Below, piece by piece: positions 23,301 to 35,478 of a stretch of 64,000 nucleotides of DNA (positions within the stretch are counted from its first letter, which is position 1; the number at the start of each line of letters is the position of its first letter). The notes under the pieces are model-generated. The model searched no databases. It worked only from the letters and a program-made list of their open reading frames with translations, and had not been told where the DNA came from. A program made the translations under genes and the position numbers. Source of the stretch: Morella rubra (Eukaryota; Streptophyta; Magnoliopsida; Fagales; Myricaceae); assembly GCA_003952965.2 (NCBI GenBank), contig CM025852.1, positions 15,236,901 through 15,300,900 on the forward strand, given 5' to 3'.

Positions 23301-24771
23301 TCTTTGCCTTTGACTTATCTAGGACTTCCTTTGGGTGCAAGATATAAAAGCGTGCATATATGGGATGAGATTTTAGAACGTATAGAGAGAAGGTTGGCGG
23401 GGTGGAAGTGGATGTACTTATCCAAAGGGGGTAGACTTACGTTGATAAAATCTACGCTATCTAGTCTTCCTACATATTTTTTATCCTTGTTCCCCCATCC
23501 CAATGGTAGTGGCTAAAAGATTGGAGAAACTTCAAAGAGATTTCCTGTGGAGTAGTGATGATAACATCCATAAGTTTCTTCTTATCGATTGGAACATAGT
23601 GTGATCTCCTATTCCATGTGGGGGGTTGGGTCTTTGGCGCTTATCTTCATTCAATAATGCTTTGTTGGGTAAGTGGTTATAGAGGTATGCCACGGAGAGA
23701 GACAAATTATGGCGGATTGTTATCCAAGCAAAATATGGTAGTACTATGGGTGGTTGGTTGGAATACTATGTTGAGCCATGGTATTTATGGTGTGAGTGTG
23801 TGGAAGCATATTAGTAAGGGATGACCTTCTTTCCAAGAGCATATTTGGTTTGTAGTGGGTTGTGGTTCTTAAGTATGCTTTTGGCATGACTGTTGGTGTG
23901 GTAATAGTTCATTTCGGCTTGCTTTTCCATTATTGTTTTTGTTGGCTAGGGATAATGATGCTCTAGTGGCAGATTGTTTGGAGGAAGGCTCAACCAGTTC
24001 GGTTTGGAATATTCAGTTTACAAAACCTGCTAACGATTGGTAATTGGAGGTATTTTTGGATTTTAACACCCTACTTTATGTGAGGGTTATAAGAAGAGGA
24101 GTGGAAGATAGGTTGTAATGGTTGAGAAATAAGGATGGTGTCTTCTCGGTTAAGTCTATGTATGATTATCTCATGCATGGATGTGACTCAACTTTTCCGT
24201 GGCGGGCTGTTTGGAAGACGAAGGTTCCACCGCGAGTTTCATTCTTTGTGTAGGAGGCCTCCTATGGGAGAATTTTAACTATTGATAATTTAAGGAGGAG
24301 GGGTATTTGTGTTAGATTGGTGCTTTCTTTGTAGGAGGGATGCAGAATAAGTTGATCATTTGTTACTTCATTGTTCGGTCGCAAGAGGATTATGGACGCA
24401 TGTGTTCCGTATTTTGAATTTGAATTGGGTTATGCCTTAGAAGGTGGTTGATGTGTTGGTGTGCTGGAAAAGGAAGCTTGTGGATCCATTGGCTAAGGCC
24501 ATATGGAAGATGATTCCACCATGTATTTGGTGGTGTTTATGGAGGGAACGTAATTCCCGGTGTTTTAATGATGTTGCCATGACGATGGAGTGTTTATAGG
24601 GCGACTTGCTGCAGTCTCTTTTCTTTCGGTCGAATTCTGTGTGAAGTTGTCCCCTTTTAGATTTTCAGGATTTCCTTAGCTTCTTTGCTTGTATGACTTG
24701 TGGTTCTGGTATAACCTTTGTACTGTTCTCACATTTTTCTAATAAAATTATCTTATAAAAAAAAAAAAAAA
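20320..24771 (+). mobile_element. LINE family I (plant L1 type) in GH31 intron 9
   Basis: It begins within ORF1 (so it is probably 5'-truncated). It carries the ORF1 C-terminus (GVSCDGYEKEFTDLFVALE near 20840), the APE endonuclease (VYGPNDASGRRILWNKL and CIGGDFNVTRF, 21360-21500), reverse transcriptase (22390-23510; VLIPKKPGEVELKNFHPISL, LCKLDLHKAYDHVNW, GLRQGDPF) and a C-terminal zinc-finger-like region (to about 24430). It ends in a poly-A run (24758-24771). The polymerase motif reads FAND where FADD is expected, and ORF2 is split by several stops and shifts. It is inactive. No clear target duplication was found. Confidence 0.88.
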
Positions 24772-24806
24772 TTATGAAGTTTCTCATTATGTCCTCACCA
24801 CTCCAG

Positions 24807-24991
24807 GTATATGGCATGTTGATGGCAAGATCAACATTTGAAGGCATGAAGTTAGGAAATGAAAATAAGTGCCTTTTGTCCTCACCAGAGCTGGATTTAT
24901 TGGTAGCCAAAGGTATGCTGCAACCTGGACAGGGGATAACCTGTCAACTTGGGAGCACCTTCATATGAGTATCTCTATGGTACTTCAATTG
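24807..24991 (+). CDS. GH31 exon 10 (acid/base residue)
   Basis: It starts [15 protein letters not shown] and, in a second frame, continues [20 protein letters not shown] followed by [19 protein letters not shown]. The motif TWTGDN holds the expected catalytic acid/base aspartate. The exon is 185 bases where 186 are needed, with the frame change near 24868-24872 (AATAAGTGCCTTTT). The border after CAATTG is TTAAGT, so the usual GT donor is absent or displaced by one base. Confidence 0.85.
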
Positions 24992-27569
24992 TTAAGTAAT
25001 TCTCAGAATCTTGTTTTCCTGAAACAAAGTTGCAGATTGGTTTTTTCTTTTGTCCCTTTTATTCTGTTGTAATTTGTGCTTTTGCCTGTAAACTCTCTAC
25101 AAACATGTTCCTTCATCTGTGGATAACTTTGGGGCTGCCTTTACCGTTATGTACATGTGTGAGGTCCAAAAATTTAATGCAGACGTGGAAAAAGGGTCCA
25201 GGTTTTGGTCTTGAGAGTATTGGCAAAATTTGCCGTGCATAGGGTTAGATCATAATTATGAATCTACATCAACAGGGGTCTATGGCTAAAAGAGTTTTTA
25301 ATTTGCATCTGTAGTTTAAAAGCTAATCATCCTTCTGCAAATGATGCAACTGGAATTTAACCAGAAGCCAGCCATAAAATTCCACTGTAGGGTTATTTTT
25401 GTATTCAGAGGTCCTTAGTGCATTTTATTGGGCCTTTTGTTTGAGACAATTAAGGAGTTCTGTTCCAAGTAGGTTAAGGAAAAATTGAGGAATTATACGA
25501 GTATGCTTCAAGATGCTCAATAATTCAGACTCTAATTATAACATCTGAAGTGTTTGATTTGGATACAAGAGTACTGAGTTTGTGCTTCTCTCTCTCTCGT
25601 TCTCTCTATCCTCTTCTTCCTCTCCTCTCTCATGTGCTGTCCCATTGGTTACTTTTCACAACCAAAGGACCAGCCTTGAATCTGTCCCTCCTTTGCAATA
25701 CCAAACCTTACCATTTTTCGTATACGCTCGAACAATGCTCTCCCTTCTATGTCTTGATATCCTTTACCTGGAAACCCTTTAAACTCAAAAGTTGCAATAA
25801 TCTTAAACTATCCGATAGCCCAGGCATGTGTTCAGGTTATTTGTTTGTGTTGTTTAGTGTCATAAAGAATAGCTACACACCCAGCCTAGGGGCATGCTTC
25901 AGTCTCTATGCAAAGCTCACAAAGGAAAACAGCTAAGGAGACTGCTGTTGAAATCCCAATTAATGTGGAGTGATTAGGGGGATAGATTGTCAAGAGATCA
26001 TTTAGACCTTATTTAGGTCTTGGCCGAGAAATACCAAGAACCGACCGAAAAATGTTGAGAACAGGCTGGAACGAACCAATGCCGGCTGAAACAGGTGTGC
26101 TGGCTGATACGAACAAAAGAGCCAATAAAAACAGCTGAGAAGTATTCGGCGCATACAACACAGCCCGAAAGGCTGGACCGCAACAGAAGCCCTAGTAAGA
26201 GGCGAGATGGGCTGTGCCTGGACTGAAGCACAAAGACTAGGCAGCCAATGGGCGAGCTGGCCTTTGCCTGGGATGAGCCTCAAAAACTAGGCAACCAGAG
26301 TTGCATCGGGTTGCATCTTCATCATTTGAGCGCCACCGACTGTGAACAACCACTGGAGACATGGTAAACGTGACCGAAACAGAAACAAAACTGCCACAGT
26401 GCACTACAGACGACGTTGGATACCGGTGAAACACTCGAAAATAGGGAGAAACAACCAGAGTCACCAAGAGACTACTCACATAACCAAGACTTCACCCACA
26501 GACAGAATAGAAACTTCAAACTGCCCTTGAAAGAATTCTGTCACAAAGGGCTAGTTATGTTGCAATATTAGCCGTTCTCCGATCTGCTAACCATCCCATA
26601 GACAATGGCGACCACATCCCAGGGTCATGGTGAATGTGGCGCCTCTCACATCCAAACAAAGTGGATGCAGTTGAGTGAAAGAAAGAAGCAAGGCAGTGGA
26701 AAAAAAAAAAAATGGTCAAACAAGAGAGAAGGTGGCAGAAAGAAAAAATGAACGTGGAAAACGCTAATGCTGTAATACCATGTTACACAAACTAAGGATT
26801 CCACTGAAAAGTGGAAAGAAAATATTAAGCCTTTCTCCCTCACACGTTCAATACATATAGGATAATACATGGTAGAATACATAAGGGAAATATCAATCAC
26901 CATAAACACTCAAAATCCCTTTCCATAACTACACAAACTCTAGTCTACTTTCCTTAACAATAGCCAAACACTCTGCTGAGTCTTAGCCACAATTTAATTC
27001 TAAAAGCAAAAGCAGTAAGTCCAAGGGAATAAACTAAGAACAAATTCATGGTGTTATAGGAATACAAAAAGGGATTTTGCTGTTAAAAGGTGCTAAGCTT
27101 GCAACCGGTCCTAAATTGTTAAAGCTTCCACAAATACCAGAACTGGCACTTATTTGATCGGTTCTGAAATCTTAAGCATTTCCGTACACATGCTTGATCG
27201 GAAACAGGGAAGCGGTAGGATTCTTATTGATGTTTTTTTTGTCTTGATGTTCTTTTTCAAACAGCTCCCAAAGTCGTCTCAGTTTTCTTTGTTATATGCT
27301 ACATCTTGTTCTATTTTTATGTTTACAAAGGGCGCAAAAATAAGTAGCTAGCGTTGTTTTATTCTCCCTTTTCGTGATTATACTTTCCTGTAGAACTTCC
27401 TCCTAGTATCACATCTTCCAATATGTTCCTCAATTCTTCTTTAACTTCGTTCAGTTTTGGAGATAGTGAAACATATTTCCTTTCCGGATTTGTTACTTCA
27501 GAGATTCAATTTCATGTTCAGTTGTTTCAGTATGAGTCAGCTGTGATTTACGTTTTAGTTTTCCTTCAG
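24992..27569 (+). other. Intron 10, with a short tandem repeat and a possible LTR piece
   Basis: No host gene is seen. A block of about 46 bases ending in ACTAGGCARCC is repeated twice in tandem (26201-26246 and 26248-26294). Around 26770-26790 the reverse complement reads GTGTAACA then TGGTATTACAGC, resembling an LTR end next to a degenerate tRNA-Met primer site. A minus-strand LTR fragment might therefore start at 26781, but no second LTR or coding region supports it. Confidence 0.3.
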
Positions 27570-27737
27570 GGACTTAGTGGTCAGCCACTTTCGGGACCAG
27601 ATATTGGTGGCTTTGGTGGAAATGCAACACCCAAACTTTTTGGAAGATGGATGGGCATAGGTGCTATGTTTCCTTTCTGCCGTGGGCATTCTGAAATCAA
27701 CACCATTGACCATGAACCATGGTCTTTTGGAGAAGAG
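27570..27737 (+). CDS. GH31 exon 11
   Basis: 168 bases, 56 codons, phase 0 at both ends. It gives GLSGQPLSGPDIGGFGGNAT and FGRWMGIGAMFPFCRGHSE, among the most conserved GH31 segments, at the end of the catalytic barrel. The acceptor is CTTCAG and the donor GTTTGT. Confidence 0.9.
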
Positions 27738-29694
27738 GTTTGTGCTCCTTTAGCCATACAATGTTGACTGTATACTGACTTCCAAATACTGGTTGGGATG
27801 CATGTGTGAGCACTTAATGGTACCACTTTTTGTGAAATTCAGACATCCAATTTATGTAATAGCTAAACATATGATGATTAAGAGAATCTATAACCTACAT
27901 CTTTATGTCAATTGGCGATCCTAGTATTTCCTGCTTTTGGGATTGAAGGGATCATCATGCACTTCATAGAATGCTGTTCGAGTTTGTGCACTGTCATGTA
28001 AGCTTTTTGGCTCTATATTTTGTTAGTTGTTTGAATGAGAGGTTAGCCTATGTTTTGCAATCTCAAAGGAAAATAACGAGGTTATGGAGGTAAGATCAGT
28101 GCTCATATCAGAAACGAAGCCCTGTAATGCGTCTACATTAAACAATTACTCCTGGACTCTCCCCTGGGAGGGAAGAGAGACCAGAAGAATGATTCATTGA
28201 TTTTGTGGATGTTTTCAAAGTGCTAGCATGATTTCTACAAGTATGAAACAAATTATGTCTTGGATTGCTCCAGGAATCTGGCAATGTATCATAGCACCTT
28301 AACTAAAATGTTAACATGCTTTAAACATGTGATACTTCAATTAGACTCTTTGACTACTGGATAAACTTGCTCGTGCAATTAAGTTATTGTAAGTTAAAAG
28401 AGTGGAAAATTAGGCACATGATGATGAAAGTTAATATACATGCATGTGTGCACATGCACTCAAACTACCAATGGAGAGAATTCTTTGGTAGGTTTCAATT
28501 TCATTTTAGTTGTGACAGAATTAGAAAAATCACCTCCCCCCATAAATAAGCACCTAAATATAACTCAATTTCTGAAATTATTGTTCTAACTACTTGTATT
28601 GAGATATAATCTTCCCTTTTTGTAAGCATCCTGCTGCTATTTGGCATCCTTTTTGCTACTCCACTCCCTCTCCTGTACATAGTGAGTACTGTTCGTTCAC
28701 CTGTATGGTATAAATGTTTATGCTGGCTGTTAACCATGACCCTGCTTCTCCGAAACTGGATTGCCTACGCCATAAGATATGAAACTGAGCTGATTTCTCA
28801 GTGAAAGAGTAATTTTGATTCTCTTCCAGTTAAAGGATAACCCATAACCAGGCACTTCATATTTATTTTAAACTCTGTCAATTTTTCTATAGACTGTGAG
28901 CACCTATTCATTGGTAAATATGTTCTAAGCGCATCCATTAACTGCCAAAGTCTGACCCTCGTGGTGAATACTATAGCTTTTTTTGTATTCTGAAAATTAA
29001 AAAGCAAGAGATCAGCCTATTATTGTTAACTAAACCGTCAATCATCACTTGATGTTTGACCTTTCCTTTTACAGTCCAGAAAATCTATAACAGAATTGTC
29101 ATTGGATAGAGGAAATGTTTCCTGATATGATAACTGGATACCTCTTCAACTAAATTTCTGGCTCCTATATTTCTGCAGGATTAAATCTTTGTTCTTTTTT
29201 TATTATTATTCCTAACTGATGAGTAGTAATTACACTGGAGAAAAAGAATGTTAACATACTAGTGAATGGGAGGTACACTGAAACATCAACCATTAAGCAA
29301 ATCTTCCACCCTGCTAGATACAACAAATCTCGTACAGGCCGGGTATATATTCTGTATTGACGGACATATCCACAACGTGATGATTTTTATAGTTGAAACA
29401 GTAACTTTTATATTTTCTGCCAGCTGAGTGGTGCGAATTGTGGAATTGTCTTCTCATTGAAGCCAATTACTGATTCAAGCCTGATATGTAATCGAGTTAA
29501 CATGCTACAGTTTTCCACCTGAATATTGAGTGACTGGTATAGTACATGTTTTGAAGTATTTAGAGCCTGCCCTAGAGTAAATGACTCTTTTAAGTCTAAG
29601 TTATACTCAGACATTGCTGATTGCCCCTGTTAAATTGTTCCGTTTGTCTACTTTGTTCCCGATATTAGTTTCGAACTCACTCTGGTTTTATTAG
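27738..29694. other. Intron 11, nothing recognised
   Basis: About 2 kb of AT-rich intron. I found no coding family, terminal repeat or tRNA-like element in it. Confidence 0.35.
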
Positions 29695-29966
29695 TGTGAA
29701 GAAGTTTGCCGCCTGGCATTGAAAAGGCGCTACTGCCTTATGCCATATATCTACACCCTTTTCTATATGGCTCATAAGATGGGTACTCCAGTGGCAACGC
29801 CTACTTTTTTCGCTGGTGGGTTCTAAGGCTGGTTGATTGCAGTAAATTTATTTCATTTTACATGTGCTTCTAAATGTTTTTTGGTTGCTTTTGCAGATCC
29901 ACGAGATCCCAGCTTAAGGAAGCTTGAAAATTCTTTTCTTTTGGGTTCAATTTTAGTCTATGCAAG
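29695..29966 (+). CDS. GH31 exons 12-13
   Basis: Exon 12 (29695-29815) gives CEEVCRLALKRRYCLMPYIY and MGTPVATPTFFA. Exon 13 (29897-29966) gives DPRDPSLRKLENSFLLGSIL. Both have AG acceptors, GT donors and matching phases (exon 12 ends in phase 1, exon 13 in phase 2). The region covers the end of the barrel and the start of the C-terminal beta domain. Confidence 0.88.
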
Positions 29967-30950
29967 GTTTTTATTCTATACCTTCACAAGTAGAGTTCGG
30001 TAGCTATAGAACTAGGCTTATAGCTGCTGCAGTCCCTATGCATTATTCATTTGAGATCACTAAGCAATCGGTTCGAAGGGCTTGCGCCTCTTCCACCGCC
30101 TCCAATGGAAAGAGGCAGGTTGTCCACTGCAGATGGAATAAAATCCATTAATTCTTTGCAACCTTAACTACTAATTGGTTTTTAATTTGCACCCCATGGT
30201 ACAATTTGACCATTAACATTGTGCCACGTGGTTCACTTTGCATTGATTTTAGCAGTTAAAGTTAACATGGGGTGGATATTGAATACTAATTTGTATTTTG
30301 GGTGCAACAGGTCCAGTTTTGTAGTTCGGGATGTAAATTGCACAAGTTTTGGTAGTTGGAGGATGCATGGTGCACTTTCCCCTTAATTTTTATAACTTCT
30401 AAAATCTGTGAACATAGATGGAAGCAATTTCTGTAATATGTTTAGGTGGGTGCCCTCGGGAAGTTGGCTGGCCAAACGTTTTCTTATTTTCTATCAATGC
30501 CTTAATCCAATGCCAGCTACGCAAATATCCATCAATATTACATTTTACTCATTCCCACAGTGTCAACAGTTTCTTTTCCAACAATTCAGATTGTAGAGAA
30601 AAAGTAGACCCTTATTAATTACCTACTGTTACAATTAGTTACTTATTGGTTACTGTCCTTAGATGGTCATGAATCTGTGTTTATTTTCTCTCACTTTTTT
30701 TCCCCCGTATCTGTGTTTATTGTCTCTTACATGGAACTTTATCCACTCTGCTGCACATTATTTTCACTCCTGGGGCAACTAAGAACAGAAAACGTGAATA
30801 TGATACTACAAACTTTTTATTGTGGATGTGTAATTATGGGCCTGTACTGAATAAAGTGCTGATTGGTGCTCTCTAATCCCATTACATTAAAGACATACGG
30901 TGTACTTTTGTCCCAATAACTTGTTCTAACAACCTTGTCATCTTCATTAG
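29967..30950. other. Intron 13, nothing recognised
   Basis: About 1 kb of intron, AT-rich, with no repeat or coding signature that I can support. Confidence 0.35.
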
Positions 30951-31919
30951 CACGGTGCCTAATCAGGGGCTGGATAAATTGGACTGTACATTGCCTAAGG
31001 GAATATGGGTGCGCTTTGACTTTGATGATTCGCATCCGGTATGTATTATTACACCTTGTTTTGTGTTTTGACAGTAAGTGTTTACTGGCGCTTGATTTGC
31101 TGTATTCTTTCTTTCACGATTAATATTTTCACTGACATTTCAGGATCTGCCAGCTTTATATTTACAAGGTGGATCAATAATACCTTTGGGACCTCCTCAT
31201 CAGCACCTTGGTGAAGCTAACCCCATAGATGATTTGTCACTTCTGGTGGCTTTAGATGAAGATGGTAAGTTTATTGGCACCAGCATTCTTTGGAATCGAC
31301 CTGACTGTTTCATTTGTTGATGCCAATGTAGTTGGGCGCCAAAATCAGGTCATGTATATGAGGCGTGATTGTTCGCCCAAATTTTCTTTGGTCAGGATTT
31401 CATGCCCATATTTGCAGGCGGGCAATTGCTTCAGATGCTAGAGTGACTTTAAAAAATCATTGCCTGCTCTGGGGACATACTTATCTTTTAAGTTACAGGG
31501 AAAGCTGAAGGTGTTATTTTCGAAGATGAAGGCGATGGATATGGATTTACCAGAGGTGAATACCTGCTAACACATTATGTTGCTGAACTCCAGTCATCAG
31601 TTATCACTGTGAGAGTTTCCAAAACTGAAGGATTGTGGAAGAGGCCAAAGCGTCGACTGCATGTACAGTTATTGCTTGGTGGAGGCTCAATGGTATGCAT
31701 TTTTTTTTTTTCTGAAGGCAAATGCTTAAGAGTCAGACATTCATCCAGTGATAAACTAATGTATGTTGTCCTCTGTCTTAATTCATATTGGACCGGGGTC
31801 CCTTCAACAGCTTGATTTGTGGGGCATGGATGGAGAACTTCTGCAAATTACTATGCCTTCAGAACAAGAACTGTATAAGTTGGTTTCTGCCAGTGAAAAG
31901 CAATATAGGACTCATTTGG
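30951..31919 (+). CDS. GH31 exons 14-17 (C-terminal beta domain)
   Basis: Exon 14 (30951-31038) gives LPKGIWVRFDFDDSHP. Exon 15 (31144-31264) gives DLPALYLQGGSIIPLGPP. Exon 16 (31499-31692) gives EDEGDGYGFTRGEYLLTHY and KRRLHVQLLLGGGSM. Exon 17 (31811-31919) gives LDLWGMDGELLQITMPSEQ. All borders are GT-AG and phases agree throughout, with no frame break. Exon 17 ends in phase 1. Confidence 0.88.
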
Positions 31920-32394
31920 GTAATTTAGCTTCTTCCTCACATTTTTCGGGTTACGTAGAATTTATTGATTGGGTTAAACACAGATTTGTTTGAATGGCAA
32001 TGTCTTTGTTGACTCTTTTATTTTATTATATACATTATATATCAGTATTCATTTCGCCCTGACTAGTTTGCATCTTTTGCAGTACATACTACGTGCATTA
32101 TTTATTATCCAACCTATACGATTCCATACATCATTGTCCCAGAGTTCTTGCTGGATGGTCCTTGTCAATATTCTTTATCCTTTGTTAGGGTATTGGCTGA
32201 AGTTAGGGATTGAAGCTGCTTGATTTTGCACTTTTGTCTGCTTTCTTCTTTAAGACAGTATCTAATAATACTTATCTCATCAAACATGATACAGGGTGAA
32301 TGTCATTTATCATTAAAAGACAATTTTCTGGAACGCTGTTTCTGAGTATTAGGTTATAATACATTTTGCTCACAAAGTAAGTTGTTAAATGCAG

Positions 32395-32483
32395 AAACTG
32401 CCAAGTGCATTCCAGATGTGGAAGAGGTTTCTGGCAAAAACTGAGTTCCGTTCTGCCGGGTGTTCTGAGGAATAGTGTTATTG
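32395..32483 (+). pseudogene. GH31 exon 18 remnant, fused and terminal
   Basis: After the acceptor AATGCAG the codons read ETAKCIPDVEEVSGK, which continue the family sequence. Immediately after, in another frame, come TEFRSAGCSEE codons, which in relatives lie well over fifty residues further on. The DNA between them is lost. No later exon was found in the window, so the last quarter of the protein is missing at this locus. Confidence 0.7.
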
Positions 32484-33239
32484 AGTGAGTTGCTGAACTA
32501 CTTCTCAATGCCACTGCTTCTTGGAGAAGCACAAGTGTAACTATACTATGTAGAATCCGATTATATTTACTTACGAAATCGTGGGACTAAATCCAAAGTT
32601 TGTCCAGGGTCTGATGTCTGAGTCAGCCTTTAACTTTTAGGAATTATTTTATATTTTTGTCTCCCTGCTCAATTTGAGGTAGAAAAATAGCTTTTTTAGT
32701 GGTTCTGCAGTCACCATCTCTCCCTTGGTCGCTAAAATTTCTGACTGGAAAATAGGGTCAGCTCATAAGAATGTTATGACGCAATGCACGCTTAAATTAC
32801 ATGAGCTAGCCTGCTTGTGTGATACACGTAAATATCTCAGATATAGGATCTTCTACTCGTAGCTAAACTAAAAATTTGCTTAGATCTAGATTTCCTTCTG
32901 GTAGATTTAGGATCTCTGCTTTGATATCACTGTCACTCGCAGCAGGGGATGAAGTTCTGCTATGGATATGGTTCGGGAAGGCATCATCTCTCGTAACAGA
33001 AAAGAAAAAAGTAGTGATATGACCAATATACCCTCTCGACCAGACGGTGTATGTAGCGCAGATCTCAAAAAGTTCCTGATGACAAGAAATTTCGCCTTCT
33101 ATTCTCCCACAAAGAGCGACGACGCTCTAAACAGGATGGTTTATCTTAGCAACGAAAGGATTATAAATAGAGACTTCGTTTCCAAGAGAAGAAAAAAAAA
33201 ATCCTTAACCGATAGATCGCAAAATATGGGCTAACAAAA
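32484..33239. other. Spacer between GH31 remnant and LINE family III
   Basis: A 90-codon open frame at 32962-33234 (MDMVREGIISRNRKEKSS...) has no recognised domain. It may belong to the 5' part of the following LINE. Otherwise nothing is seen. Confidence 0.3.
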
Positions 33240-34050
33240 TCATCATCCCTATCCCACCTAAAGTAGTAGCCACGATAATCAGTGGGGCCGCGTGAAATGA
33301 TGCAGAAGATTGGAAGCGGCTCTGCCTGGTCTATCATGCAAGATGCAGGAGAGTACGAAACCCACGCGAGGTTTTCGTCGCAGCCGCCCGACGATTATAA
33401 CATGGGAGAATGAGAATCACCGACGCTGTCATCTTGGGGTTACAAGAAGCTAAGACATACTCGGCCCACAAAAAACTCATTAGGATACAAATGAGAGAGG
33501 TCATCAGCAAGGAAAGAGAGTAACTGAATTTATCTCGATCCAGCTCTAATTGTATTGATCTTATGGTTGAGGAGGCAGGCAATTCCTGCTCCGCTCGTCT
33601 AAATGAGGTTCCTCTCATGGAATTGACCTAGCCCGACCAGCGGCATCAAACCATCTTAGGGCGCTCATCTGAGAAAAAAATCTAGACGTTATCCTTTTTA
33701 TGGGGACAAACATATCTGACTCTATGTTTGTGAATATTATGAACAATCTAGGTTTACATTTTTGTGGTTTCAGTGCCACTAGTAGGAAAGAAAGGTGGTC
33801 TTTTGTGTTCCTTGAGAGGGGGCCTCTCCATTGATGTAATCTCTACTTCCTCCAATATTATTAATCTATTTTTCTATCCTCCTGACCCTCGACAATCCTA
33901 TCCTTGCTCATTGGTTTATGGACCCCCTTATGTGCCAAAAAAATAACTCTTTTGGAATAACCTATCTCGGATAGGTTGTGAGCATCTTGGTCCTTGGATT
34001 CTAATTGGTAATTTTTAATTCTATCCTTCACTATCAAGAGACAAAAGAGG

Positions 34051-34870
34051 GGGGGGGGCGCAATCATGGACATCAACCTCCTCTCATTCGGGACTCAAAA
34101 GGGTGATGGATTTCTCTGGTTTAATTGATCTTGGATTCTCTGGCTATAAATTTACGAGGGATAACAGAAGACATGATTTGACAAATATTCAGGAATGATT
34201 AGACAGGGGTTTATCTAATGCATCGAGGCTTCAAATGTTCCCGAATACAATGGTGTTTCACCTATCTATGGCCTTATCGGATCATTGCCCTCTTTCACTT
34301 GGCCCTTCAGATTTGAACAATTTTGAACTAAAATCCTTCTTGTTATTATGTTATTGCCAAAGCTTGGGGTTCACACTACGAAGGATCTTCGTCAACATCA
34401 TTTCAAAGCAAAATTGTGGTGACACAGATAGTTCATTCATGATTGAATAAAGAAGTTTAAGGGGGGGGCGCAATCATGGACATCAACCTCCTCTCATTCG
34501 GGACTCAAAAGGGTGATGGATTTCTCTGGTTTAATTGATCTTGGATTCTCTGGCTATAAATTTACAAGGGATAACAGAAGACATGATTTGACAAACATTC
34601 AGGAACGATTAGACAGGGGTTTATCTAATGCATCGAGGCTTCAAATGTTCCCGAATACAATGGTGTTTCACCTATCTATGGCCTTATCGGATCATTGCCC
34701 TCTTTCACTTGGCCCTTCAGATTTGAACAATTTTGAACTAAAATCCTTCTTGTTATTATGTTATTGCCAAAGCTTGGGGTTCACACTACGAAGGATCTTC
34801 GTCAACATCATTTCAAAGCAAAATTGTGGTGATACAGATAGTTCATTCATGATTGAATAAAGAAGTTTAA
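34051..34870. repeat. 410-bp tandem duplication inside LINE family III
   Basis: Bases 34051-34460 and 34461-34870 are direct copies with an offset of exactly 410. Each begins with a G-run followed by GGCGCAATCATGGACATC and ends with GATTGAATAAAGAAGTTTAA. Only about four differences are visible, so the duplication is much younger than the LINE it lies in. Confidence 0.9.
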
Positions 34871-35054
34871 GGATGCAATAGACAAATCAAGAAAATTCTT
34901 CCTCGAAGTCAAACATCGGCTATGGCAATTATCCATGAGAGTTGTAGGATGGACAACTTCATAGAGAACAATTGTTATGGAAGCAAAAATCCAGAGTAAC
35001 TTGGTTGCAACAAAAGGATCTGAACACAAATTTCTTTTACACTTCAACTTGAAA

Positions 35055-35478
35055 GTTTGCTTGCAGAAAATTATTTACTAAATCTCTGATGAACAATCTT
35101 CAAGAATTCTCTGATCTTGTTGATCTTCTCCACAATTGTATGATCTTCAATTTTCGTTAATCTTCAAGCTTGTCGATCTCACCACTGGAGTCTTGTGGAT
35201 CTCACAATTTTAGCAGCCCAATTATTCTGCCTCCTTCTCTACGCCTCACAGTCGTCATAGAGTTTTGTCAAAGTTCTAATGGCCAACCATACGACTGACT
35301 GTCTTATAGTCTATCTTTGAACAAAAACCTAGCTGTGATATGACGTGGGATCATTAAATATCTTAGATCTCGACCGTAGGATTACATGAAAAACTTTTTT
35401 CATTATTTCCTTTATATTCTTTTAATTTGAATTTTGAACTTCTACTAATTGCGATCATGTCCATTAACATATCCAAAA
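35055..35478. repeat. Repeat R, copy 1
   Basis: About 400 bases beginning GTTTGCTTGCAGAAAAT, with recognisable internal words GATCTTGTTGATCT, TAGCAGCCCAATTATTCTGC and CTTAGATCTCGACCGTAGG. It is shared with 36868-37255 and 60437-60803. It has no coding capacity and could be an LTR or a non-autonomous element. Another 150 bases of non-LINE sequence follow before the LINE resumes near 35630. Confidence 0.7.

Larger units (their letters stand above)
2400..32483 (+). pseudogene. GH31 alpha-glucosidase gene (HGL1-like), probably decayed
   Basis: Homologues of this family hydrolyse alpha-glucans; plant HGL1 is a cytosolic heteroglycan glucosidase. Seventeen exons can be placed: 2400-2642, 2835-2903, 2985-3122, 3225-3342, 18643-18725, 19203-19298, 19622-19790, 19865-20006, 20081-20167, 24807-24991, 27570-27737, 29695-29815, 29897-29966, 30951-31038, 31144-31264, 31499-31692 and 31811-31919, plus a remnant from 32395. 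The GH31 nucleophile motif WNDMNEP lies in exon 8 and the acid/base motif TWTGDN in exon 10. Four lesions are seen: one base missing near 19911 in exon 8; one missing near 24870 in exon 10; the exon 10 donor reads TT or a displaced GT; and the 3' coding region is fused and lost after about 32483. Related proteins run to roughly 980 residues, against about 734 codons here. The exons have not drifted otherwise, so decay is recent or some lesions are sequence errors. Confidence 0.85.

Noticed and set aside
22811-23503. Minus-strand frames across the LINE reverse transcriptase
   Set aside because: Mirror frames of a clearly recognisable + strand RT.
20280-24800. Target-site duplication for the LINE in intron 9
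   Set aside because: Sequence after the poly-A tail has no convincing match before the 5' end; the apparent similarity is only a few bases.
26781-27100. Minus-strand LTR with primer site near 26770
   Set aside because: The primer-site match is degenerate, and there is no second LTR, target duplication or coding sequence; mentioned only as a possibility in the intron 10 entry.
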